Below are positions 1 to 9,480 of a stretch of 64,000 bases of DNA, piece by piece. Source of the DNA: Ga0077527 sp021300125 (GTDB taxonomy: Bacteria; Pseudomonadota; Gammaproteobacteria; Burkholderiales; SG8-41); contig JBKDUF010000047.1 in assembly GCA_046339595.1 (NCBI GenBank), positions 5,099 to 69,098 on the forward strand, in the 5' to 3' direction. The position numbers were made by a program, and so were the translations under genes. Numbering within the stretch: the first letter of the stretch is position 1; each line of letters begins with the position of its first letter. The notes under the pieces are model-generated. The model saw only the letters and a program-made list of their open reading frames with translations. It did not search any database and was not told where the DNA came from.

Positions 1-1278
<1,278 letters not shown>

Positions 1279-1290
1279 TCGCGGCAATCT

Positions 1291-1330
1291 CGTTATAAAT
1301 TATTGTTTTTAATGAATAATTTATTCATTC
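1291..1330. repeat. AT-rich element g: odd-length palindrome after ettA
   Basis: A 40-base AT-rich patch in otherwise GC-rich DNA. AATGAATAA (1311-1319) and TTATTCATT (1321-1329) form a perfect 9-bp inverted repeat around one T. It begins about 13 bases after the ettA stop and has the TATTGTTTTT segment (1301-1310) also seen in the element at 30431. It lacks the full CAATAAAATCAAT core of the main family, so membership is tentative. It could also act as a weak terminator for ettA. Confidence 0.5.
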
Positions 1331-1421
1331 AGCCATGCTGCGCCGTAACCGGCGCTCGCACCGGTTCAAGTCCGCCCCGCGCCTGCCGTAACCGGGACAT
1401 TAGCCATCCCGGGGGCGGCGT

Positions 1422-2159
1422 TTGCGCGCCGGTCTGATCTTGGATCGTCCACAGTCTGCGGCCGCTAGCGGCGCGCTCAATCTGGAAGAGGCCCTGCGCC
1501 TGCTGCGTCACGCCGGCCATGGCGCGGCCGCAGATGCCGGTGTGTCGGATGTCGCTGCCCTGCAGGCGGTAATCGACGGACTGTGCGAGCTGTCCTCGCG
1601 CGATGGTCTGACCGGGCTGGCCAACCTGCTCCAGTTCCGGCTGGTGCTCGACCGCGAGCTCGACCGGGTGGCGCGCACCGGCGAGCCGCTGTCGCTGCTG
1701 CTGCTCGACATTGATCATTTCAAATCGATCAATGACCGCCACGGCCATCCCGCCGGCGACCGCGTGCTGAAAATGCTGGCAAGCCTGCTCGAATCCGGTG
1801 TGCGGCCGATGGACACGGTGGCGCGCATCGGCGGCGAGGAGTTCGCGGCGGTCCTGCCCAGCAGCCAGCTGCAGCAGGCCTGCCGCGTCGCCGGGCGCCT
1901 GCTTGCCACGATCGAGAACGCCCGGGTTTTTCTCGATGACGGTACGCCGCTGCCAATCACCCTCAGCTGCGGTGTGGCCGCAGTCGCGCCTTGGGCCGGG
2001 GTGACATCCATGGCGCTGATTGCAGCCGCCGACGGTGCACTGTATGCCGCCAAAGAGGCCGGACGCAATTGCGTGCGCCAGGCCGGCACCCCGACCCCGG
2101 CGATCACCCCTGAAGAGCGCGCCGCGCTGCTTGATCCGAATTGGAGCAGTTCATCATGA
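1422..2159 (+). CDS. GGDEF-domain diguanylate cyclase with intact I-site
   Basis: Probable diguanylate cyclase making cyclic di-GMP from two GTP. The 245-residue protein has a short N-terminal region with no recognisable sensor or membrane segment and one GGDEF domain from about residue 60. The active-site loop is GGEEF (about 137-141). An inhibitory RxxD site (RPMD, about 128-131) lies five residues before it, the spacing of product-inhibited cyclases. The substrate-binding LDIDHFKSIND segment is intact. The start used is TTG 1422 behind a G-rich stretch; a later start is possible. Its stop overlaps the next gene as ATGA (2156-2159), so cyclase and MinD-like ATPase are probably translationally coupled. 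Confidence 0.88.
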   Translation: MRAGLILDRPQSAAASGALNLEEALRLLRHAGHGAAADAGVSDVAALQAVIDGLCELSSRDGLTGLANLLQFRLVLDRELDRVARTGEPLSLLLLDIDHFKSINDRHGHPAGDRVLKMLASLLESGVRPMDTVARIGGEEFAAVLPSSQLQQACRVAGRLLATIENARVFLDDGTPLPITLSCGVAAVAPWAGVTSMALIAAADGALYAAKEAGRNCVRQAGTPTPAITPEERAALLDPNWSSSS

Positions 2160-2947
2160 ACGAAGCAAGCCGCAAGGCCCACACCATTGCCGTGACCAGC
2201 GGCAAGGGTGGTGTCGGCAAGACTTTCCTCAGCGCCAATATTGCAGCCGCGCTCGCGCGCGCCGGCCGGCGCGTGCTGGTGATTGACGCCGACCTCGGCC
2301 TCGCCAACCTCGACATCATCCTCAACCTGCAGCCCAAGTCGACCCTGCACGATGTGCTCAACGGGGTCGTCGAGCTGGAGGACGTGATCCTCACCGCACC
2401 CTGCGGTTTTTCGGTGTTGCCCGCGGGTTCGGGCATCGCCGAATACGCGCGGCTTTCGGGGGAGCTGCGCGAGCGCATGCGCATGCTGCTCGATCGCCTT
2501 GGCAGCCGTTATGACTGTCTGCTTATCGACACCGGAGCGGGCATTACCGACCTCGTCCAGTATGCCGCCTCGCTCGCCGACGAGCTGGTGGTGGTGACCA
2601 CGCCAGAACCAACCGCATTGGCCGATGCCTACGCCACGATCAAGGTGCTGTCAGCCGACTGCCACCGGAGCCGTGTGCATCTGGTCATCAATCAGGTGCG
2701 CCGGCCAGGAGAGGGTGTGACACTGACGAAGCAGCTGCAGCAGGTGGTGGATCGCTTCCTGACCAGCGCTGAAGCACCACCGCCGCAGCTTGGTTTCCTG
2801 GGAGAAATTCCGCACGATGCAGACGTACCTGCCGCGGTGCGCAGCCGGCGACTGCTGCTGGAAAGCTCACCTGGATCGCCGGTGTCGCTCGCGATCACGG
2901 GTATTGCCGGCCGCCTGTCGCGGCAGTTGCTGGCGTCGGCGGCCTAG
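2156..2947 (+). CDS. MinD/ParA-superfamily ATPase, FlhG (YlxH)-like
   Basis: Deviant Walker A P-loop ATPase of 263 residues. The KGGVGKT motif is at about residues 17-23, followed by VLVIDADLGLANLD (switch region) and LLIDTGAGI (Walker B). The order matches FlhG/YlxH proteins that set flagellar number or place polar structures, rather than MinD proper: there is no obvious C-terminal membrane-targeting amphipathic helix and no minC or minE nearby. The ATG at 2156 is preferred over an upstream TTG at 2141 because GGAG lies nine bases before it and the ATG overlaps the cyclase stop. No flagellar gene is in the window, so the role is inferred; pairing with a cyclase suggests c-di-GMP-linked positioning. 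Confidence 0.85.
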   Translation: MNEASRKAHTIAVTSGKGGVGKTFLSANIAAALARAGRRVLVIDADLGLANLDIILNLQPKSTLHDVLNGVVELEDVILTAPCGFSVLPAGSGIAEYARLSGELRERMRMLLDRLGSRYDCLLIDTGAGITDLVQYAASLADELVVVTTPEPTALADAYATIKVLSADCHRSRVHLVINQVRRPGEGVTLTKQLQQVVDRFLTSAEAPPPQLGFLGEIPHDADVPAAVRSRRLLLESSPGSPVSLAITGIAGRLSRQLLASAA

Positions 2948-2968
2948 GCCGGCACCACGGGCTGCGGC

Positions 2969-3727
2969 CTAGCCGCGCCCGGCGTAGGGCATGTTCGTCG
3001 CCATCACCATCAGGTGGTAGATGTTGACGTCCAGCGGCTGGTTGGCCATGAACAGCACCGATTTCGCGACATCGGTGACGTTGATCATCGGTTCGACCTT
3101 GATCGCGCCATCGGCTTGCTTCACGCCCTTGGACATGCGCGCCGCGAGTTCGGTCATCGCATTGCCGACATCGACCTGGCAGCAGGCGATGTTGTACTTG
3201 CGGCCGTCGAGCGAGATCGTGCGGGTGAGTCCCGACACGCCGTGCTTGGAGGCGGTGTAGGGCGCCGAATCGGGCCGCGGTGCATGCGCGGAGATCGAGC
3301 CATTGTTGATGATGCGCCCGCCCTGCGGGGTCTGGTTCTTCATCATCCGGAACGCTGCCTGCGCGCAGAGGAAGCTGCCGGTGAGATTGGTGTCCATCAC
3401 CGCCTTCCATTTGTCGTAGGGCAGGTCCTCGAAGGGCACGCCCGGTGCGTTCTGCCCGGCGTTGTTGAACAGCATGTCGATGCGGCCGAAGCGGTGCTCG
3501 ACCGCTGTGAACAGTTTTGCCACCGATTCGGGATTGCCGACATCCGCCGGCACGGCAAGGCCGCGTGAGGCGTCAGGCCCGGCCTCGTCCAGCGCGGCAT
3601 CGAGGGCATCGGCACGGCGGCCGACCAGGGCCACGCTCCAGCCATCCCTGAGGAAGGCCAGCGCGGTGGCCTTGCCGATGCCGCTGCCGGCGCCGGTGAT
3701 GACGGCGATTTTCGTATTGCTGCCCAT
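2969..3727 (-). CDS. Short-chain dehydrogenase/reductase (SDR), classical type
   Basis: NAD(P)-dependent oxidoreductase of unknown substrate, 252 residues from ATG 3727. This start is chosen because GGGGAG lies eight bases upstream; the frame extends 15 codons further without a better site. Classical SDR motifs are present: TGAGSGIG cofactor-binding loop near the N-terminus, NNAG, the serine in NGSISA and the YTASK (YxxxK) catalytic pair. The segment after the active site (DVGNAMTELAARM) corresponds to the substrate loop. It converges on the MinD-like gene with 21 bases between the stops. Nothing nearby indicates a pathway. Confidence 0.88.
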   Translation of the reverse strand: MGSNTKIAVITGAGSGIGKATALAFLRDGWSVALVGRRADALDAALDEAGPDASRGLAVPADVGNPESVAKLFTAVEHRFGRIDMLFNNAGQNAPGVPFEDLPYDKWKAVMDTNLTGSFLCAQAAFRMMKNQTPQGGRIINNGSISAHAPRPDSAPYTASKHGVSGLTRTISLDGRKYNIACCQVDVGNAMTELAARMSKGVKQADGAIKVEPMINVTDVAKSVLFMANQPLDVNIYHLMVMATNMPYAGRG

Positions 3728-3771
3728 TTTGGTTCTCCCCGGTTCGCGGACGCGCGGCGCCCGTATTGACA

Positions 3772-5242
3772 TCAGGCGGCGATATTGTAGCGGTTGCGGC
3801 CGCCGGACTTCGCTTGATACAACTCGACAACGGCCCGGTCGGGCTGGTGTGCGGTCTTTTTGGCGTGCATCGGTGCGAACGAGATGCCGATGCTGGCGCT
3901 GACCAAGACATTGTTGCCACCGTCAGTTGAGATCGGTTTACGCACCTTCTCCATCAGCTTTTCGGCGGTGTTGCCGATGCCGTCGGATTCGCGTATGTCC
4001 TCCAGCAGCAGCACGAATTCGTGGTCGCTGATGCGTGCCAGGGTGTCGGTTTCGCGCACCATGGCGCGGACGCAGTTGACGATCGTGATCAGCAGCTTGT
4101 CACCGACGGCGTGGCCAAAGCGGTCGTTGATCGGCTTGAAATTATCGAGGTCGATCATCAGCAGCGCGACATGGTCGCCGCTGCGTCGCGCGCGATTGAT
4201 CGCGCGCTCGATGCGGTCGTTCAGGAACAGGCGGTTCGCGACGCCGGTGTGCGGATCCTGCAGCGCGAGGCCGCGCAGTCCAGGCCAGCAGGAAAAACGC
4301 CCACCGGGGTGGCTGGCCCGGACCAGATGAATGCCAGTTATCACCGCCACTGCCAAAAAACCATGCCGAGCAGCGACACGAAAATCGCCAGCGGCCGGTA
4401 CGGCAGGTAAAGCGCGAGCAGGATCGCAATCACGAGCAACCCCACGCTCGCCCGCAACAGCCCGTCATGGGACGAAGTGCGCCGCGTGTTCAGGAAGAGC
4501 CGCACGAAAATCGAGCTGGTCACCCCGGTCAGTGCCATGCCCACCGGCAGCGCGAGGTCGCCCCCGGCGCGGGTATCCCCCCTACAGGAACCGGTTGCCA
4601 AAGCCGTTCAATGACAGCTGGCCGATGGCCATCGATACCGTGAAGGCGACATAGGCGAGGAGGGTCGGCTCACGCGTCCTGCTGAAGAGCGGCAGGTTGT
4701 AGAGGCACAGCGCGAGCAACATGCCGTAGCAGAGGCTGGGCAGGCTGTAGTCGATGCGGTCGCCCGCGGCTAGCGCCTCGGGCTGCCACAGGGTGACCGC
4801 TAGCGTCACCGTGCCTTCGGTGGTGACGCGAAGGTAGATGGTCTGGGTTTCGCCCGGCCACAGTGCGAGCGGAAATACCAGGTTGCGGTGCGCATAGGGA
4901 CGCTCCGAAAACATTTTCATGTCGCCGGCGGCCGGGCGCCGCATCCACCGTCACCGGCAGCGCCAGCCACTACGCGGATTTGGAGAAACTGTAGTTGAGT
5001 GCGCCGGTGCCTGTATCAGGCGCAGCTGGCTGGAAACGTGAGGCGTTGACCGGATGCATCACATCCGTGATGTCGAGTTTGAGACTCGGGTCCTCCAGTA
5101 TCAACAGCGATGCGGCGGCAGCGATGCGGCCTTCGCCAGCCGCGAGTTTCAGCGATTTGAACTGAGGCGCGGTAGAGGCCGCGGCAGGCCCTGCTGCTGC
5201 ACACTGCATGAGGGCGATCAGGGCCGGCCATATCCGCAGCAA
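3772..5242 (-). pseudogene. Decayed 7TMR-DISM / GGDEF membrane signalling gene
   Basis: Four same-strand pieces in shifted frames together resemble one 7TMR-DISM diguanylate cyclase. From 5242 down: a signal peptide and DISMED2 start (LLILEDPSLKLDITDV), stopped by TAG at 4970-4972 exactly where the family has SAYWL (Tyr codon to TAG). Next, in a new frame (4944-4582), comes the end of DISMED2 and first helices (FSERPYAHRNLVFPL, SMAIGQLSLNGFGNRFL), ending in TAG. A third frame (4601-4341) holds more helices (FVRLFLNTRRTS). A fourth (4356-3772) holds HPGGRF fused to DPHTGVANRLFL of a GGDEF domain. Expected stretches are missing at the first and last junctions, most of the helical and linker region before GGDEF being gone. 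The GGDEF motif is SDHEF, so catalysis would be lost anyway. Large deletions make simple sequencing error unlikely. Confidence 0.85.
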
Positions 5243-5283
5243 GCGCTCACGATGCGTTCGAGGCCGTTACGCACCGCCCCGGT

Positions 5284-7050
5284 CTATCGGCCCCGGGAAT
5301 CGCGCAGGGTCACCGCGCGATTGAGTACCGGCCGTCCCGGCGCGGAGTCGCGCAGGTCGGTCACGAAATAGCCGTGGCGCTCGAACTGGAAACGCGTGCC
5401 GGCTGCGGCGCCGGCCAGTGCCGGTTCGAGTTGCGCGGTCACACTGCGCGCCGATTCCGGGTTGAGGTCGAGCAGGAAATCCCGTCCGCCGGCACCGGGG
5501 TGCGGTGCCTTGAACAGCCGGTCGTAGAGCCGGACCTCGGCGGCGTGTGCCCGCACGGCGCTGACCCAGTGGATGTTGCCCTTGACCTTGATAGACTCCG
5601 CGCCCGGCGTGCCGGATTTGGTGTCGGGCAGATAGTTGCAATGTACGGCGGTGATCCTGCCCTGCTCATCCTTGCTGAAGCCGGTGCATTCGACGACATA
5701 GCCGTAGCGCAGCCGCACCTTGTTGCCGGGAAACAGGCGGAAGTAGCCCTTGGGCGGCGTTTCAGTGAAGTCTTCGCGCTCGATCCACAGCTCGCGCGTG
5801 AGCGGCATTGCCCGCTGGCCAAGCTCCGGTTTCTGCGGATGGTTGGGCGCGAAACAGTCTTCCTGCTGTCCTTCAGGATAGTTTTCAATGATGAGCTTCA
5901 GCGGGTCGAGTACGGCGACGCGGCGTTCGGCGACTTCGTTGAGGTGCTCGCGCATGCAGTCTTCGAGCACCGAGTAGTCGATCCAGGAATCAGCCTTGGA
6001 CACACCGATGCGCTCGGCGAACAGGCGAAAGCCCTCCGGCGTGTAGCCGCGGCGGCGCGCGCCGGCCAGCGTCGGCATGCGCGGGTCGTCCCAGCCGGAG
6101 ACATGCTGTTCCTCCACCAGCTGGATCAGCCGGCGCTTGGACAGCACGACATTGGTCAGGTTGAGCCGCGCGAATTCGATCTGCTGCGGCAGCGGCCGGG
6201 CCAGCAGTCCGCCGTCGGCGAGCTTTCCGAGCAGCCAGTCGTAGAACGGCCGCTGGTCCTCGAACTCGAGAGTGCAGATCGAATGCGTGATGTTCTCCAG
6301 CGCATCCTCGATCGGATGCGCGAAGGTGTACATCGGGTAAATGCACCAGGCGTCGCCGGTGCGGTGGTGAGTCGCCTTGCGGATGCGATAGATCGCCGGG
6401 TCTCGCAGGTTCATGTTGGGCGAGGCCATGTCGATCTTCGCGCGCAGGACCATCGCGCCGTCGGCGTACCGGCCTTCGCGCATCTCGCGCAACCGCGCCA
6501 GCGATTCGGCGGCCGGGCGTTCGCGCCAGGGGCCGGGCTTTCCGGGCTCTGTGAGCGTGCCGCGGCTTGCGCGCATCTGTTCTGCGCTCTGCTCGTCGAC
6601 ATAAGCGTTGCCGGAGGTGATCAGGTATTCCGCAGCCTCGTACATGAAGCCGAAGTAGTCGCTGGCGAAATAGCCGTTGGACCCCCACTCGAAGCCCAGC
6701 CATTGCACCGCGTCCCGGATCGAATCAACGTATTCCTGTTCTTCCTTTTCCGGATTGGTGTCATCGAAGCGCAGGTGGCAGGCGCCGCCGTAACCGAGGG
6801 CAAGGCCGAAGTTCAGGCAGATCGACTTGGCGTGGCCCAGATGCAGGTAGCCGTTGGGTTCCGGCGGAAAGCGGGTGCGGATTTTTGCCGGATCCGCCGG
6901 TGCGCCGGCGTGCGCCCGCGCAGGGCCGGGCCGTCCGCCCCAGGTGCGCGCGGCATACTTGCCCGAGGCGAGGTCGGCCTCGATATGGCTGCGGATGAAA
7001 TTGGACGACGATGCGGCGGGTTCGGCGGCGGGCCGGGGGTTCTTCGACAT
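5284..7050 (-). CDS. glnS: Glutaminyl-tRNA synthetase
   Basis: Class I aminoacyl-tRNA synthetase charging tRNA-Gln directly. 588 residues from ATG 7050 (MSKNPRP), a start that fits betaproteobacterial homologues; an in-frame ATG at 7092 would add 14 residues and has no better ribosome site. PPEPNGYLHLGHAKS holds the HIGH motif (HLGH, about residues 70-73), RFDDTNPEKE follows as in GlnRS/GluRS, and VLSKRRL near the middle is the KMSKS equivalent. The C-terminal beta-barrel anticodon-binding region (ELWIEREDF, GYFVTDLRDS) is complete. Unlike the neighbouring pseudogene just downstream, the frame is intact over its whole length. Confidence 0.97.
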   Translation of the reverse strand: MSKNPRPAAEPAASSSNFIRSHIEADLASGKYAARTWGGRPGPARAHAGAPADPAKIRTRFPPEPNGYLHLGHAKSICLNFGLALGYGGACHLRFDDTNPEKEEQEYVDSIRDAVQWLGFEWGSNGYFASDYFGFMYEAAEYLITSGNAYVDEQSAEQMRASRGTLTEPGKPGPWRERPAAESLARLREMREGRYADGAMVLRAKIDMASPNMNLRDPAIYRIRKATHHRTGDAWCIYPMYTFAHPIEDALENITHSICTLEFEDQRPFYDWLLGKLADGGLLARPLPQQIEFARLNLTNVVLSKRRLIQLVEEQHVSGWDDPRMPTLAGARRRGYTPEGFRLFAERIGVSKADSWIDYSVLEDCMREHLNEVAERRVAVLDPLKLIIENYPEGQQEDCFAPNHPQKPELGQRAMPLTRELWIEREDFTETPPKGYFRLFPGNKVRLRYGYVVECTGFSKDEQGRITAVHCNYLPDTKSGTPGAESIKVKGNIHWVSAVRAHAAEVRLYDRLFKAPHPGAGGRDFLLDLNPESARSVTAQLEPALAGAAAGTRFQFERHGYFVTDLRDSAPGRPVLNRAVTLRDSRGR

Positions 7051-7137
7051 GCTGCTTCGGGTGGCGGTTGCGGGAGGATCGAGCGTCGCCATTCTAACCC
7101 GTGGCGGACAGGCTCAGGTCCGTATGGGATGCACTGA

Positions 7138-7839
7138 TCAGAGCAGCCGGGTGGGTAGCGCGCGCTCGATGGCGCGACGGCCGCTGCGCCGCAGGCTCCA
7201 GCCGCGCGCGCCGTGCCGGTTTGCGACCGTGCGGGCGAGCCGGCCGTTGATGAAATGCAGCGCCACGCCATCATCAGCGGCGTAACCCTCGGCGATACGT
7301 CCGCCCGCCACCAGCCGGCGGTAGGTGGGCCGCCGCTGCGCCTCGCTGTCGTAATGCGGGCAATTGCTGCCAGCCAGGAAACCAAGGCACGGCAGCACGG
7401 TCAGCGGCCCGGCAACGGAGTCGGTGATGCCCTGCTCGAACCAGCAGATCGAGCCCGCGCTCCAGCCGCCGAGCACGATGCCGCGCGCCCAGGCCGCGCG
7501 CAGGTGGGTATCGAGTCCCCAGTCACGCCATACCGCAAGCATGCTGCGCGTGTTGCCGCCACCGACAAAGATCGCATCCTGTTCCAGCACGAAGGATTCG
7601 AGGTCGCGCGGTGTGCGCGCGAACAGCGGCAGGTGGGTGGGTTTGCAGGAGAACTGGCTGGCGCCGGCGTAAAAACGCAGCCGCCCGGCATCGGCATCAC
7701 CGTGTGCGGTGCCGATGAAGCAGATCTTCGGCTTGCGCTTGCCGGTCTGCTTCATGAAATAGTCCATCAGCAGCAGGTTGTCGAGGTCCATCGGCAGCGC
7801 GGCGCCGCCGATGGCGATGATCTGTTTTTTGGGTTTCAT
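7138..7839 (-). CDS. Peptidase family S51 (peptidase E / cyanophycinase-like)
   Basis: Probable aspartyl dipeptidase, 233 residues, cytoplasmic with no signal peptide. The nucleophile serine lies in GWSAGS (about residues 130-135), and the upstream GGGNTRSML is the family's substrate loop. The CPHYDSE segment matches PepE-type enzymes. True cyanophycinases are longer, so a peptidase E that cleaves N-terminal Asp-X dipeptides is more likely; no cyanophycin synthetase gene is nearby. It follows glnS in the same orientation direction (upstream of it on the minus strand) with an 87-base gap. The start ATG at 7839 has no clear Shine-Dalgarno. Confidence 0.85.
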   Translation of the reverse strand: MKPKKQIIAIGGAALPMDLDNLLLMDYFMKQTGKRKPKICFIGTAHGDADAGRLRFYAGASQFSCKPTHLPLFARTPRDLESFVLEQDAIFVGGGNTRSMLAVWRDWGLDTHLRAAWARGIVLGGWSAGSICWFEQGITDSVAGPLTVLPCLGFLAGSNCPHYDSEAQRRPTYRRLVAGGRIAEGYAADDGVALHFINGRLARTVANRHGARGWSLRRSGRRAIERALPTRLL

Positions 7840-8038
7840 GCAAGGGGCAACCGATGATAGCGCAAGCTTCGAGCCTAGCCGAACATCTCGGGCGAGGGAA
7901 TACGGTCCGGCCCGCTTTGGACAGAGTGCTGCGCTGGTGCTTTCGCGGCTGGTCGAGCGGGCATTGGCGGATGAGGATCCTGGCGAATCAGTATCGCGCC
8001 CCCGTAGCTCGCGTGAGCACTGCCAGGCGAGCCCGGGG
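7840..8038. other. Intergenic spacer between the Bug protein gene and peptidase E
   Basis: About 200 bases between the Bug gene stop and the peptidase E start, both on the minus strand. I see no convincing open frame, RNA gene, hairpin with a T-run or repeat here; a peptidase E promoter would be expected but no good -35/-10 pair stands out. Confidence 0.4.
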
Positions 8039-9010
8039 TTACTGCTCCAGCTTGAAACCGGTCGCCTTGATTACTTTCGCCCAGCGGTCTTTTTCAGCAG
8101 CAAGCCAGCGGCCCATCTCCGCAGGGCTGCTGCCGATCGGATCGGCGCCCTGGCCCGACAGTTTTTCCTTGATGTCGGACGTGTGGATGATGCGCGCGAT
8201 TTCCGCCTGCAGCCGCGAGACCAGTTCCGGCGGTGTTTTCCCCGGAGCCAGCACCCCCTGCCAGGAGCCGGTGACAAAACCTTCCAGACCCGGTGTTTCC
8301 GCGACCGTCGGCGTGTCAGGCAGCGTCGGAAAACGCTTGTCGCTGGACACCGCAATCAGGCGCAGCCGACCGCTTTTGGTGTGGGGCAGGGTGGCCAGCA
8401 TGCCGTTGAACAGGATATCGGCTTCACCGGTGGTGACGATCAGGATGTTCGCGGCCCCGCCTTTGGTCGGGATATAGGTCCACTGGATACCGGTGCGGTA
8501 GGCGAACATCAGCCCGGCCATATGCGGTGCGCCGCCGAGGCCGGTGGCGTAGTTGAGCTTGCCCGGCCGTGCCTTGGCCAGTGCGATGACCTCCCTCACC
8601 GTGCGCGCCGGCATGCTCGGATGCGCGGCGAGGATGTGCGGTGAATACGACACCACGGTGACCGGTGCGAACTCGCGGATGATGTCGAAGGGCAGCTTGG
8701 CAAACACGCTGGGGCTGATCGCCAGATTGCCGACGTCCATCAGTACCAGGGTATAGCCGTCGGGCGCGGCGCGCGCCACCATGTCGGCCCCGATGTTGCC
8801 GTTGGCGCCAGGGCGATTGTCGGCGAGCACCGGTTGGCCCCAGGCCTCGTGCAGTTTCGCGCCGATCAGCCGCGTCAGGATGTCGGAGGTGCCGCCGGCC
8901 GGAAACGGTACGATGATGCGGATCGGCTTGGCCGGATAGGTTTGCGCGATGGCCGGGCCGACGAATGTGAAGGCAAGTGCGGTGAGCCCTGCCGTGCAGA
9001 GTCTGTTCAT
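8039..9010 (-). CDS. Tripartite tricarboxylate transporter substrate-binding protein (Bug family)
   Basis: Periplasmic solute-binding receptor of the Bug/TctC family, which is hugely expanded in betaproteobacteria. 323 residues with a signal peptide ending around AIAQ (residues 1-22). Family hallmarks: YPAKPIRIIVPFPAGGTSDILTR at the mature N-terminus, DNRPGANGNIG (ligand-contacting loop), PDGYTLVLMD and KLNYATGLGGAPH. The ligand is usually a carboxylate but cannot be read from sequence. The start at 9010 has a strong GGGAGAAG site. No TctA/TctB membrane subunits are adjacent, so it is an orphan receptor. Confidence 0.92.
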   Translation of the reverse strand: MNRLCTAGLTALAFTFVGPAIAQTYPAKPIRIIVPFPAGGTSDILTRLIGAKLHEAWGQPVLADNRPGANGNIGADMVARAAPDGYTLVLMDVGNLAISPSVFAKLPFDIIREFAPVTVVSYSPHILAAHPSMPARTVREVIALAKARPGKLNYATGLGGAPHMAGLMFAYRTGIQWTYIPTKGGAANILIVTTGEADILFNGMLATLPHTKSGRLRLIAVSSDKRFPTLPDTPTVAETPGLEGFVTGSWQGVLAPGKTPPELVSRLQAEIARIIHTSDIKEKLSGQGADPIGSSPAEMGRWLAAEKDRWAKVIKATGFKLEQ

Positions 9011-9363
9011 GATCTTCTCCCTGGGGAGCGTCGCCCCGCGGTTGTCAGTGCGCGGGCGCGATTCCGATGCGGATCATGATAGCCGGCTTGCGCGGGCCCC
9101 GGACGGGAAAAAAAAGCCCGGCCTCGGCCGGGCTCAGTGCGCCATGGGACTGCGCGGGCGCCTGATTGCTGCTTCGCCGGGCAGGTATTGAAGCCAATCA
9201 GCGTATAGGCCGGACACCAGCCCATGAGGCCGGTCAGCAGGGGCACCAGGCCGACCGGACCCCACCAGCGCGCCGGGCCTTCGAGCAGGAACAACAGCGA
9301 CAGCACACCGAGGCCGACCACGATGCGCAGGACTTTATCGATACCACCCACATTGGCTTTCAT
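9007..9363 (-). CDS. DUF2892 (YgaP-like) inner-membrane protein with abnormal C-terminal extension
   Basis: Small two-helix membrane protein of the DUF2892 family. Residues 1-66 match it: MKANVGGIDKVLRIVVGLG, then two hydrophobic segments and GWCPAYTLIGFNTCPA. The ATG at 9363 has a GGGAG site. Family members normally stop about there, but this frame continues another 50 residues, through the terminator at 9108-9134 and into the next gene's start (stop at 9007-9009). A TGA sits in another frame just before the terminator, so a one-base indel or lost stop near the 3' end is likely. It lies downstream of the Crp/Fnr pseudogene, a common pairing. Confidence 0.65.
   Translation of the reverse strand: MKANVGGIDKVLRIVVGLGVLSLLFLLEGPARWWGPVGLVPLLTGLMGWCPAYTLIGFNTCPAKQQSGARAVPWRTEPGRGRAFFSRPGPAQAGYHDPHRNRARALTTAGRRSPGRRS
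9108..9134 (-). terminator. Rho-independent terminator of the DUF2892 transcript
   Basis: Read on the minus strand: AGCCCGGCC, a short TC-centred loop, GGCCGGGCT, then a run of eight T (the A8 at 9108-9115 on the plus strand). Stem of 8-9 perfect GC-rich pairs followed immediately by the U-tract, a textbook intrinsic terminator. It lies between the DUF2892 body and the Bug gene. Confidence 0.88.
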
Positions 9364-9440
9364 TGCAATCTCCCGGATTCAAATGGCACACGCCATGAAT
9401 ACAGCATGCGCCTTGCGGCAATCCCTGTTTGTAACCCGGT

Positions 9441-9480
9441 TAAAAAATAACTCATTGTTTTAATTATTTATTTTGATCTT
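9441..9480. repeat. AT-rich element f at the 3' end of the Crp/Fnr pseudogene
   Basis: AT-rich 40-base patch in GC-rich surroundings. TAAAAAATAA (9441-9450) and the TTATTTATTTT stretch (9464-9474) form an imperfect inverted repeat, with CATTGTTTTAATTATTT between. It supplies the last codons of the regulator pseudogene. Similar in composition and placement to the elements at 1291 and 30431; it lacks the exact CAATAAAATCAAT core. Confidence 0.45.

Noticed and set aside
1355..1400. GGTTCAAGTCC, a tRNA T-loop-like string
   Set aside because: No matching T-stem, acceptor stem or anticodon arm can be folded around it.
5374..7137. Very long plus-strand open frame (587 codons) opposite glnS
   Set aside because: It is a GC-rich codon shadow of glnS; the amino acid pattern is Arg/Ala/Gly/Val-heavy with no domain, and the glnS frame carries all conserved motifs.
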